From Apostichopus parvimensis (Eukaryota; Echinodermata; Holothuroidea; Aspidochirotida; Stichopodidae): a stretch of 24,612 nt of DNA. The DNA is taken from NCBI GenBank assembly GCA_000934455.1, contig KN882897.1, positions 60,128 through 84,739 of the forward strand, written 5' to 3'. Positions 1 to 9,539 of this stretch are shown in pieces (position 1 is the first letter of the stretch; every line of letters starts with the position of its first letter). The notes under the pieces were generated by a model. It saw only the letters and a program-made list of their open reading frames with translations. It searched no databases and had not been told where the DNA came from. A program made the translations under genes and the position numbers.

Positions 1-185
1 CATAATACTCACAGAGAAACACCATCATCACATAGGTTCAAACAGAAGAGACACAGAAAACCTGGACTTTGGACATAATACTCACAGAGAAACACTATCA
101 CATAGGTTCAAACAGAAGAGACACACATAACCTGCACTTTGGACATAATACTCACAGAGAAACACCATCACATAGGTTCAAACAG
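1..185. repeat. about 70-bp tandem repeat, 2.6 copies, continuing off the left edge
   Basis: Units begin at 1, 74 and 144, each with CATAATACTCACAGAGAAAC. The first unit is 73 bp, with an extra ATC triplet, and the second is 70 bp. The third breaks off near 185. The copies are nearly identical, so this is a young minisatellite. It lies in the CWC25 intron downstream of the coiled-coil exon. Confidence 0.85.
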
Positions 186-714
186 GACACTAGTTTCGTT
201 GTTGTGTTAATGTCATAAATAGTGTTTTATAATCTGGAGACAATTTTCGGTCTTCCAAACAAGCACAAACAATTACAGTAGGCCTGACTCACCACACTAT
301 CATAGTAGAGGTATTAAAGAGCCTTGAAAGAGCCTTAGATATCAGCAAATTGTGTTGGGGGAGGGAGTGGGGGGGGGGTGGGAGGAGAGGATGGAGAAGG
401 GGGATGTTGGACACAGTAAAACCTTGCAGACATTGTGTAGAGCATTGTTAGAGTTAGTTGAGTGCAATAAAGATGCAAATGAAAGTATGACTCTAAGTGT
501 ACTTCAGGGAATTTACTGTCTTTCCCCCTAGAGAATATGTTCGTTCGATACGGTACCATGCCAAAAAAAGTACCGAGAAAAATAGATGTTCAGCCACTCT
601 CAAAGAAATGTTTTCAAATGTATTGTAACTGTTTGAACCTCTGCCCTTTAAGAACATCAGGACGTTTTCAAATGCTCGTATTTGTCTCTATGAGTGAAAG
701 AATGGTAGGATTAC
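186..714. other. intronic sequence, no gene seen
   Basis: This is presumed CWC25 intron. It contains a G-rich tract near 357-405 (CCCCAC-rich on the minus strand) and no exon matching the CWC25 C-terminus. Short open frames here show no family resemblance. Confidence 0.6.
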
Positions 715-814
715 CTTATACTGTTCAACTCTGGACTTCCTTTGTTCATCTCGCCATACAGCATTGTTCATCATTTCCTTTCTTCTTTGTTCCAATTCCG
801 CTTCACTCAATTGG
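715..814 (-). CDS. CWC25: CWC25 C-terminal coiled-coil exon
   Basis: This 100-bp exon runs from acceptor CTTTAG|CC to donor AAG|GTAATC. Its first base completes a Ser codon left by the SR exon. It then encodes QLSEAELEQRRKEMMNNA and VWRDEQRKSRVEQYK, matching the LSxEELERKRQEMM...WREEER helix of CWC25. Exit is phase 0. The remaining C-terminal exon was looked for in 1-714 and not found, so it lies beyond the left edge. Confidence 0.9.
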
Positions 815-3800
815 CTAAAGACAAAGAAAAACACTTAATCCATTGTCATTTAAATATCATAGTGAACAGAAAAGAAACAACAACATTGTAGTAAAGTAAG
901 TGAACAAAATTGAAAAAAAAAATGGTTCTGATATTAACTCAGTAAAACTTCCTTATGAAATGATTTCTAGTTTAAAGTTGAGATCTTATCAGATTCTTCT
1001 TGCGAGTCTTTTTTCTGAAGAAGATCATGCTAGTATGAAAACAAGTGGCCTTCTAAATGTTATACATTTAAACATTAAGACTATTGATGTAGACAGTACA
1101 TTTGCTAACCACTCTTCCTCTGATAAAAGTTGAGCAGTGCAAGTCAAGACATTTGGAGTAAATTACTTCCAAACCTACACTAATCTACACACAGAGAGGT
1201 AAATAGCTAACATGAGTGATGCATGGAACACTTTGAATGTAATGATAAAGGGGAAGGTCATTGCTCAAATTACCAGCAGAAAATAACCATTTAATAAATT
1301 TAATTTGCATTTTGTTTTTCAGTCTTTCATCTTTATTAATAACAAACGTTCTCCTCTTCTGAAGAAAAAAAAAGAAGAAATGATGTCAACTTTTCCCTCT
1401 TCAACCACAAGCAATTTACATTTGATTTTGACCGACTCTTTCCACAAGGTATTTCGGTTAATGTTCTTTTCTAAAGAGGTGCAACTTGAGCTTGTAGAAT
1501 TCAGGTTAAGCCCTGAAATATTGACACATTTATACTTGGGGACCTCTCAGAGAAATCTCTGTGGTTGCCACTATTTGACAGCTCCTTTCCAAGTTAATAA
1601 CATTTAATTGTTTTTACATTTCAATAAACAACAGAAACCTTTGTGTCCCACAAAGTTCATGTAATGTTCTGCTACCAACCTATGAAGCATATGTCTTGTT
1701 TTATCATTTCTGCTGGCAGTTTAGAGGATTATGTTTGCCTGAAATGTTCTTCTAATGATTGAGGGCTTGAAGTACCAAGTTGAGAAATATTCAACCCAAA
1801 CAGTAGCTTTAAGATTGATGAACAAATCGTGTTCATGTGTTTGTACCTTGCTCTCTTTGTTTCTCTTCTCGCCGGTGACCTGCTTCTTGACCTCTCAGAC
1901 TGCCTCTGATATCTCTTGACGTTTCCCCTTTCCCTACTCCTGTCCTCTCCTCTATTCCTACTCCTGTCATCTCCTCTGTCCCTACTCCTCTCCTCTCCTC
2001 TGACCCGACTCCTGTCCTCTCCTCTCTCTCTTCGTCGCTCACCATCATCATACCTCCTACCGCTCCGGTCTTCATCAAGGTTCCTTCTTTTCCTGTGGTC
2101 ATCTCGTTGTCTGTCCGTATGTGACTCCTGCCTCTGCCTATCTCTGTCTCTATCTTCACCTTTTCCAGTCCTCTGCAAGGGAGTGTCCTCATTTCTCTCA
2201 TCATCGCTTCCACCTCGTCTTCTAGAATCTGACTTAGCTTTAGATTTTCCCCCCTAAAGAAGATATAAATATTGGACGAACAATTACAAAGGGCAAGCTT
2301 AGCCTTTAGGGAAGAAGCTTGTAGGGTTGTCGCTAAATATATACCATACTTGCTGTGGTATGTTCATACCACTATTGTTACTAAGCCAGGTTTATCACAC
2401 CCACCGATCCTTATTGACATTATAACAGCTATCCTTTATTAATGCCTAAATGATCCAGTTGAAGTCATGCCATGCTTACTATTTTGCACAACATCTTACA
2501 TTCTGTCATTCATGATTCACAAAAGTCATGAAAATATCAATGTTCTTGTACGAAACTGTTCAACATTGTTGCATTTGTGTGGTATTGTAATACTTTGGGG
2601 TTGTTTTGCAACCTGGATCAATGAATAAACGAGGGCAGCGGTCTGGATCAGAGAATAAACGAGGGCAGCACTTTGGAAGAAAAATAATAATACAGGGTTG
2701 CAGTCTGGATCAATAGATAATAGAATACAGCAGTCTGGATCAATGACTAATAGAGGGCAGTAGTCTGGATCAATGACTAATAGAGGGCAGTAGTCTGGAT
2801 CAATGACTAATAGAGGGCAGTAGTCTGGATCAATGCATAAAAGAGGGCAGCAGTCTCGAGCAATAAAGAACAGAAGGCAGCAGTCTGGATCAATGAATAA
2901 TTGAGGGCAGCAGTTTAAATCAATGCATAATTAACACAGCAGTCTGAAATCAAACAAATCATCCAGCTTAGTAATATTCTTTCTGTAACTGTAATCATTA
3001 GGAAGTAATTAATTATTTAATCAAAATTTCTTTGATTTTCATATTTGATCACCCAAAATTCTTTCAAATCAGCATTAATTTCATGATGGGAATTCAGAGG
3101 ATTAGGTTTTGCCTGTATTTAGCCTTGAATGCAGGAGGCTCTTAGTAGCAAGTTGCAAAAAATTAAGCCTAAAATGTAGCATTAAGTTTGACAAATAAAT
3201 CATAGTTATGTAATTGCACATTGCCTTCTTTCTTTTGTTTCTCACTGGTGACATGCTTCTAAATAGAAGCATGTCACCAGTGCTTGTAACTGCTAGGCAA
3301 TTACTAATGAAGTAATTAAAATTAATTTGATTTGCACAATTTGTCAGCTTGAAACTCTTTCAAATTAGCATTACTTTAATCATATAAAAAAAAAGGAAAT
3401 TAATAATTTCAATCTTGTTTATTTTTTTTTATTTAAATTGATAACTTTCATATGAAACTTGGCTAGTAAAGCTAATGAATTATGTTTTGATTAGATCATC
3501 AAATTTCATTGATAAATGACTAAGAATCAACTCAAAGGAAGTTTGAACTGTGGTGGCTTACTGTAAATAATATTGGGGGACTGGACTACCGTAGGTACAC
3601 TTACAGAGCACTAAATAATACACACTTGTTAATACTAATCCCTATATAAACCTTTTCTTGGCAGGGTGCCAGCCAGCAGCTACAATACTGTGCATACCAT
3701 GTTCTAACCAACAACTACATCCCAGTTTTATTTGAGCAACGAACAACAAACTTAAGGAAAGAAACAAAGACAATACTACACATATAATGCCAAGTAATTG

Positions 3801-6800
3801 TACAAAAACTAACTACACACAAGGGCATGAAACTCACGATCAAACCATATTGTGAATCCTTCAAGGCAGCTTGTACTTCCGATTCTCGACCCTTGAGAGC
3901 TTGACTTTTGAGTTTTTCCATCAGTTTAGCATCAAGGTCGTCGTCTGAATCTTCACTACTGTCACTCGATTCGTGTCTGGACTTCTTCTGTCTCTTCTCT
4001 CGTTTACTTTTCTTTTCTTTTTTCTTTGATTTCTTTGATTTTGCACCTACCTGAGACTGAAGCTGTAAAAAAAAAAGCACTCTTTCTTGCAGTTTCTTGA
4101 CAATTTCATATTGCCAAACATTTCAAAGATTACACTACATGTACAGTATTGTTAATTTCCAACAACGTCTACAGCTTCTACGTAGTATAGGCATATGCCG
4201 TTCCTGCTTGCCACCCAAATACTCAGATATTTCAATATAAATTGATATAGAATTTAGTTTTTTTATAAGTTTGGTACATTTCAAACAAGGAAAATGATTA
4301 GCAACAATTTCATTACTGATACATGCTTGGCATAGATTACTTTGCCTATGTACAATGGCGGAAAATTTGTCATTTTCTATAACCGGTATTTTATGGTAAT
4401 TACAACCTGTTGGAGGAACTGTTTTATGGAATTGTGACAGAACAATAGACTAGTCAACATGCATGCAGAAAGTCAATCTGTCTTGTAATTTGAGTATTAA
4501 GCCAGCTGATTTGATGAATTGAATAGAGCCATCCATTGGTTTGCACAGCAAAGCTTTACGTACACAAGCAGGAAAGAGTAGTAAGTAGTATAAACAGTAG
4601 TATTACAAATGGACAATTCACATACTAATGAATGAAATAGTACAGTATGTTGCCAGACAGCTAACAACTTGTTTCTCACTATAGATGACAAATACTAATT
4701 TAAGAATAATCAATGTTTTGTGAAAAGTTCCCATACTGAGGGCAACTGATGCTCTATATTAATGATGTACAATAAGCTTGTTATTAATTAATATTATAAT
4801 AAGAATCACATAACAACCGACATCAGCACCAACATACCTAAAGGATTAGCACAGTAATTACTTTATGAAGGAGAATGAGCTGTTGGAGATGACTACAGGA
4901 CTATTCTAAACTATTCTGTCAATCAATAAATAAATCCACAGATAAACGGTTACTATTTAATAATTTATTTGATTTTTGTGTTTCCTATGTCTTCTACCTA
5001 AATATGTGTATCTACAAGCCAATGCACAGAACACTCTAGTAAGCACACCACTATGGCACCACACAGTACATTAGTGTCGGCCATTGGAAAATAAAAGTTT
5101 AACAATGAGAACTGAAAAGTGATTTGTTTTATGACAATAACAATAAATCACATTTCAAAGTGCTCTACAGACAGTTCTATTGTTTAATAGCCAGCAGTAT
5201 TTTGTGACAAAACAAAACATTAGTCTCACCATATGTTGCAATTGTTTTAGTCGGATTGGATTCTCAAGCAGAGCTTTCCTCTTGTTGGCTTCCTTTTGCC
5301 TTTGAAAATGATAACAAACAGAGAGATAATAGTTCAATATGGTCAATCTTTATTTGGGTGCATGGAAGTACCATGAGGTTCCATATGGCACAACCACTTC
5401 ATGTACAACCCTATGCACAAGATAGTTTGCTCTTTAGATAAAGGCCTAGGTTTCCTTAAGGCAAACTGCAAAAGTTCTAATAAGGTTTGCCAGACAAACA
5501 AATATGGACCACGGAGAGAGGATGAAAAATTGTGAAAAGGAGGTTCTCTTTTAATGCAAGAAAAATAATGCAAGAAATGTGTTATGAAGTTACAAATTAC
5601 TTAAACCAAAAATTATAACAACCTGCTGCTGCTCTGTGATTACTGTACCTTTGACTTGTGGATGTTCACCAACACCACCTCTACAGTACTTTTCATTTTT
5701 ACAGAAAATAATAATAATACCAAACACAATGCTTACCATATGTGCCATGTTCTTTGAAGGACAAAGAGGGGAAAAAAAATATATATACTCACTTAATTGC
5801 AAACAAAGGATCTTCTCTTATCTTGTTAGCCATGTCTACTGTAGCAGAGGAACCCTGTCAAAGAAAACACATCAATGCAGCTTTAAGTGAGCATATCTGG
5901 TTCTGTTTCAAACTGTTATTATATATTTTACTTGTTGCTTAAGAAGCAATTCACTTTTTTTTCTCATTTGGAATATTCTTCCAAACAGGTAAAGATCAAA
6001 TCCAAACTGACTTTAACTTTTTACCTGGATTGACTCTAAGCTCAAACCATGCAGTGTCACAATGTATGTGTTACAGCTTTGCCAGATATACACTTAATTT
6101 CTACTGGAAATGGATCACAGTGGGTAGTACAGGATGTCATCAAGGCACCAGGTCTTTCAAGCTTTTCTTCTACTTAAAATGATAATAACGAGTCAGACTC
6201 CTCTTTGATAATACACTGGAATTTATGCTTATAATGCTCTCCTTTAATGTTACAAAATTCAAGACTTCATCACAATATCTTATATGTTTTTCTGTTGAGT
6301 AAACAAGTTGAACACTATTTAGATTTAAGGAGACACTGTCAACTCAATCAGTGTATACTTTAAAACAAAAGTTTACAATACTTAAAGTTGACATATTTTG
6401 CAAGAAAATATTCCACCTAGCAGTGGAGAAAATTTGACTGCACAGTAAATTTCTGAAACAATTAAATTCTGCTATAGGAAATCCCTAAGAGAATCAATAA
6501 TCCAAGAAGTGTAATAATAACATTCAGTAATTTCACAAGAAAGTTTTGGGAAATCAACAGTGAGAAAGCCAAATATACAAATATAAATCCTATTAATTAT
6601 TTAAACTAATCAATTATGACATTATTAAAAGATGACTGTAGGCAACCTCTGCTATTAGTCCAGGTTTTATTTAGTTTTATGTTTGTATGAAGTTAAAACA
6701 ACAGTTTTTGGTTGATTTGATTAGAATTTATGGCACCATTGGTTAAGTTTTAGAATTATGTATGGAATTATTAGCCACCCTATCAGTGATTAGGTTTGAC

Positions 6801-7766
6801 AGAGCCCTTTCTGATATAAAGCATAATTCAAAGAAGGATATCTCAAACCAAATATTCAGACTTCCTGTTCATATTTTTGTGACATATCACACTGTACTTC
6901 TGCCTAAAGTCAGTCTTTAACTAATGTTCAAGAATTATACACAGATGATATTCTTCCATCTACAGAGAAGAAGTAACATGTGTTTGAGACTTAATAACAT
7001 TATCGCTGGCTATTAATATACAATGAGACAAATATGTACAGAAACATTGCTTAGTAGACACTCGGAGTTGGTTGTATTTTTTTTATCCCATAATACATTA
7101 ATGATAATGTACTATAGCTTCAGCAGCTGCTATCTGTACAATTTACAGTAGTAGTATATTTGGGAAAAGGGGTTTGTTTCTGTTCTTCACTTTCGAAACA
7201 ACTTTGTTCGTCATGGCTGCACTGCAGTGATGTCGAATGAGGTGCCTTTGCCTGCTGGGGCATACTCTCTCGTCCTTCGGATGGGGACGTTAAATGGCGG
7301 TCCCGTGAGCAGGAATGGGAACGAATTCTCACCCCTGCCTCGTTAACCTCTGAACACTTATCGAAAAGAGAAGTCTTGAAATAAGCCGGTGTTCATCCAC
7401 GATATAACACGGATAGGGTCTCAGATAAGCTACTGTAAGGCTTCCTGATCCTTGGGTCTCTAAACTAAACTAAAATCCTCATATAAAATTAACCATAGTA
7501 CTACTAAACAATTCAACATCATACAGTACATATAATTATTGAAAGTTGAAAGATTTACACTTTTCATGTTCGTGTCAAATTTGATTGCTCACATGAGAAA
7601 ACAACAATACATCTCTTTTCTGCATATATGAACCAACCTGTTCTTCAAGTTCCTCTTCTTTCTGTGCATCTAAGATGGCTGAATCTACCTCCTTGCCCAA
7701 AAGGTAGTCCTCTGAGTTAACACCTTTATCGTTAGCTTTGTACATCCAATCCATCGTTTCACTGTA
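715..7766 (-). CDS. CWC25: CWC25 (CCDC49) pre-mRNA splicing factor, six internal exons, both ends missing
   Basis: CWC25 is a nuclear spliceosome protein that helps the first catalytic step near the branch site. The coding join, read right to left on the minus strand, is 7766-7638, 5854-5793, 5299-5230, 4062-3838, 2253-1847 and 814-715, about 331 codons. All five introns are GT-AG and all phases agree. Recognisable blocks in order are: a DWMYK...EDYLLGK segment; MANKIREDPLFAIK followed by a basic helix ending LKQLQHM; a Lys-rich stretch followed by an acidic Ser/Asp run; an Arg/Ser/Asp repeat exon; and an SEAELEQRRKEMM...VWRDEQR coiled coil. These match the order in the animal CWC25 family, whose human member is about 425 aa. 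The N-terminal Cir_N-type segment (roughly 80 residues) and the last 50-60 residues are absent. I saw no disabling lesion. The identification rests on remembered family sequence, not a search. Confidence 0.9.
815..1846. other. CWC25: CWC25 intron
   Basis: This 1,032-bp AT-rich intron lies between the SR exon and the coiled-coil exon. Its part nearest the SR exon (about 1709-1846) has a diverged second copy at about 3090-3235. No other feature was seen. Confidence 0.75.
1847..2253 (-). CDS. CWC25: CWC25 Arg/Ser/Asp-rich (SR-like) exon
   Basis: This 407-bp exon starts after CTTCTTTAG at the G run and ends AAG|GTACAA, entering in phase 0 and leaving in phase 2. It begins GGKSKAKSDSRRRGG and is dominated by Arg, Asp, Ser and Glu. 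Four consecutive 8-residue repeats of the type (E/D)(D/E)RSRxRG lie at 1927-2022, followed by an SRSRSPARR run. SR-like tracts of this kind are typical of the second half of CWC25 and are likely phosphorylated. A second reading frame is open over much of the exon only because of the biased composition. Confidence 0.88.
2610..2948. repeat. 30-bp minisatellite, about 11 copies
   Basis: The tandem unit is close to AGTCTGGATCAATGA plus CTAATAGAGGGCAGT, 30 bp. Three central copies (about 2730-2820) are nearly identical, and the outer copies are diverged. It lies in the 1,584-bp CWC25 intron 2254-3837. The units abut directly with no unique spacers. Confidence 0.85.
3090..3260 (-). pseudogene. partial duplicate of the CWC25 SR-exon end and adjoining intron
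   Basis: This segment aligns with 1729-1880. Shared landmarks on the plus strand are GAGGATTA...TTTGCCTG, AGTA(C/G)CAAGTTG, a TTAAG/TTGA...CAAAT stretch, and TTTGTTTCTC followed by a CTGGTGACATGCTTCT-like end. The region equivalent to the last roughly 35 coding bases is diverged and interrupted, so it is unlikely to act as an exon. It lies about 1.4 kb from the original, in the neighbouring intron. Confidence 0.6.
3243..3282. repeat. perfect 19-bp inverted repeat with 2-base loop
   Basis: The arm CACTGGTGACATGCTTCTA (3243-3261) is followed by AA and its exact reverse complement (3264-3282). The arm is the duplicated SR-exon sequence described next to it, so the palindrome looks like a snap-back copy made during or after that duplication. 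Confidence 0.95.
3838..4062 (-). CDS. CWC25: CWC25 Lys-rich / acidic linker exon
   Basis: This 225-bp exon runs from acceptor TTTTTTTTTTACAG|CTTCAG to donor ATC|GTGAGT, phase 0 at both ends (75 codons). It encodes a dense Lys/Ser/Arg run (SKKSKKKEKKSKREKRQKK), then an acidic SSDSSEDSDDDLD patch, then a helical segment ending DSQYGLI. Animal CWC25 has the same order: a poly-basic stretch, a Ser/acidic patch, then a YGL motif. A GTAGGT just inside the exon start resembles a donor, but the downstream frame stays open and family-like, so I treat it as coding. Confidence 0.86.
4063..5229. other. CWC25: CWC25 intron
   Basis: This AT-rich intron has no recognised element. Short open frames in it show no protein resemblance. 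Confidence 0.7.
5230..5299 (-). CDS. CWC25: CWC25 basic helix exon
   Basis: This 70-bp exon starts after TTTTCAAAG with one base that completes the Lys codon. It then encodes QKEANKRKALLENP and IRLKQLQHM. This corresponds to the family's charged helix directly after the REDPLF core. The donor is ATG|GTGAGA and exit phase is 0. Confidence 0.88.
5793..5854 (-). CDS. CWC25: CWC25 exon with the MANKIREDPLF motif
   Basis: This 62-bp exon is bounded by acceptor TTTGACAG|GG and donor TTAA|GTGAGT. It encodes GSSATVDMANKIREDPLFAI plus two bases of a Lys codon that the next exon completes. The block is close to the MASKIREDPLF core of animal CWC25, one of the most conserved parts of the family. Phase is 0 on entry and 2 on exit. 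Confidence 0.9.
7240..7430 (+). repeat. diverged copy of a widespread dispersed element
   Basis: The block CGTCCTTCGGATGGGGACGT followed by TTAAATGGCGGTCCCGTG, then CGTTAA, CGAAAAGAGAAG and GCCGGTGTTC, resembles a conserved repeat common in invertebrate deuterostome genomes (TTCGGATGGGACGTTAAA...GGTCCCGTG...GAAAAGAG). It is more GC-rich than the surrounding CWC25 intron. The family name is not certain to me; a SINE or the 3' end of a non-LTR element is likely. Confidence 0.5.
7638..7766 (-). CDS. CWC25: CWC25 exon with the DWMY / EDYLLGK motif
   Basis: This is the first CWC25 exon visible in transcription order, 129 bp. It encodes ETMDWMYKANDKG and then EDYLLGKEVDSAI, matching the conserved central CWC25 segment. 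The donor is CAG|GTTGGT, a weaker match than the other donors, and it leaves phase 0. Two acceptors are possible: after GAACAG (used here) or five bases later after TACAG. Either could fit, depending on the phase of the missing upstream exon. Confidence 0.88.
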
Positions 7767-8961
7767 CTGTTCAAAACAGAAAAAGAAACAAATTATATTC
7801 TAATTGTGGATGACTCAATCATGATCCCAAACATTGCTATGGATACTGAAGCTAAATATTACTAAAGTTGGTTGATTCTACTGGTATCCATCGAAACCAA
7901 ATGTCTAGAGCTAAAGGTCACGTTTTGTTGTAAATGGTGCAGAGATTACAAAGAATACAATCTAGATATATGGACACTGAGTTGAGGTGTTTATTGATCA
8001 ATTTCGCTCAAACCTTCTCATTTTAGATGAGTATTCCCAAATGACGAGGCAATCTGATAAGAAGGTAGCCATCCCACCCATTCCTGCAAAATGGTTGAAT
8101 GGTGAATAGAAGGCCATGGTTTTTGCCAAATTTGAGTTTTGAAAAATGTATACCAATACATGATTATGAGCTAGCCTAAGAACTTTCTGCTTCTCACTCT
8201 ATTCACAGGTTGCATCTTGATGATATTGTTTGGCTTGGGATACTGTTTGATAAGGAATATGTATAATGTAGTTAAATGATCAGCCTCATCTAAGTACACC
8301 TGTAGTGAAGAAACACTTAGCTTTATATGGTTGGGTTTTATACAATCAGGTTTGTACCTGCAATAGGAATATGAAGGAATTCACTCACGTTTTTCGGAAA
8401 AAGATTGCAGAAAATGCTTAGGCCTATGTCATTGTTCAGCAGCGACAATTACATTCATTTATCCTATATTATTGCAGAAGTGAGGCGGAAAACCCCAAAA
8501 TGTAACTTTATACAATGTTTTCTTGTTTATTAAATATATAAAATAAGACCGCACAAGTACCGTACCATAGCCTTCGGTTTAATATTGAGAAAGTTTCGCA
8601 GAAATGGTACCAATATAAAATATATAGTATATTAGTGAAGTTTTCAAATCAAAATATAGAAAACAACATATGACCGTGTTCATACTAATTTACCAAGTTT
8701 ACGTCCACAGAAATTAAATGAGGTTGAAGTTGTTTCACAGCAAGTAGGTTTTAGGGTAACTGAAAGATCGAACCAGATTACTTTCTGGGCCGTTTTTTCA
8801 TCAGATCACGGAAAATGTGTTGAACAATAGTTATGACAGCGAAAAACAACGCGGTAGCACAGAGATGAAACAAATGTCAACATGATGCGTCAAGTGCACT
8901 GTAGCTTTGTGCTACTTTGACGCAATATCGTCATGATCAAAAGGGATCAGAAGCGTTTAGG
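7767..8961. other. non-coding, upstream side of the CWC25 exons
   Basis: I searched the minus strand for the expected CWC25 N-terminus (MGGGDLN...KKSWHP-like, then WKAEQK) and did not find it. Near 8063 an ATGGGTGGGATG occurs on the minus strand, but its frame does not fit. The rest is AT-rich with no recognised element. Confidence 0.5.
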
Positions 8962-9539
8962 CAGGGACGGACTGGGTCTTAAAACCGGCCCGGGCATTTT
9001 CCATCTAGACCGGCCCATTATTCATTGATATGCTACGTACATAGTGATCGCCGTTCTGGGGAAGGGGTCCCTCCCCATTGAAAGTTTTTGAAGTTAAGAT
9101 GCAAAATGGTGCTATATTTCTCAATTTTGTAGGTTATAATAATCCTTTAAAAATGACATAAAAATAATTTTCCAGAAGCAACACTTAATTAAACTGAGAA
9201 AAGATAAAAACGTTAACAAAAATAGACAAAAATATATGTTTTAGACTGGATTTTATTGAGTTTTTCAAGCATTTTGTGACAACATGCTTGAAAAAAATTG
9301 AAAAAAACCTATTAGCACGGACGGGTTGCTAATAGCACGTTCTTTTGTTACGAACTAACAGACTAACTAACATGGTGATTTCATGAGCTAATTCCCACAG
9401 TTAAAGATATATTTCTACACAGCCCGTCTGTATTCTATTAACTACTGTGAAAATGGGCTGTAATTTTTACCATGCTCCCAGTCCACCTGGCCACCGGCCC
9501 ACCGATTGCCCAAATGCCCATGTGGCCAGTCAACCACTG
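8962..9539. mobile_element. hAT-like non-autonomous DNA transposon, 578 bp, both ends present
   Basis: The left end is CAGGGACGGACTGG. The right end, read in reverse, is CAGTGGTTGACTGGCCA. Both continue into GGGC/GGCC-rich sub-terminal sequence. A second copy at 13221-13620 shares about 400 bp with its right part, which confirms a mobile family. The CAGxG ends suggest the hAT superfamily. No coding capacity remains and no clear 8-bp target duplication is visible. Internally, TTTTTCAAGCAT and ATGCTTGAAAAA form a 12-bp inverted repeat. Confidence 0.6.

Noticed and set aside
1833..2213. 126-codon minus-strand frame overlapping the SR exon
   Set aside because: It is an alternative frame of the same exon. 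Phase agreement with both neighbouring exons supports the Arg/Ser/Asp frame instead.
1916..2257. 113-codon open frame on the plus strand
   Set aside because: It is the antisense shadow of the CWC25 SR exon, opened by biased composition.
2610..2948. CRISPR-like series of 30-bp repeats
   Set aside because: Units abut directly without unique spacers, drift at the edges, and lie in an intron of a eukaryotic gene. This is a minisatellite.
8050..8076. Start of CWC25 on the minus strand (ATGGGTGGGATG)
   Set aside because: The encoded MGGMATFLSD does not match the expected MGGGDLN-type start, and no WKAEQK-like sequence follows.
8962..9539. Clear 8-bp target-site duplication around the hAT-like element
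   Set aside because: The flanks CGTTTAGG and CCGTAAGT do not match well in any register tried.
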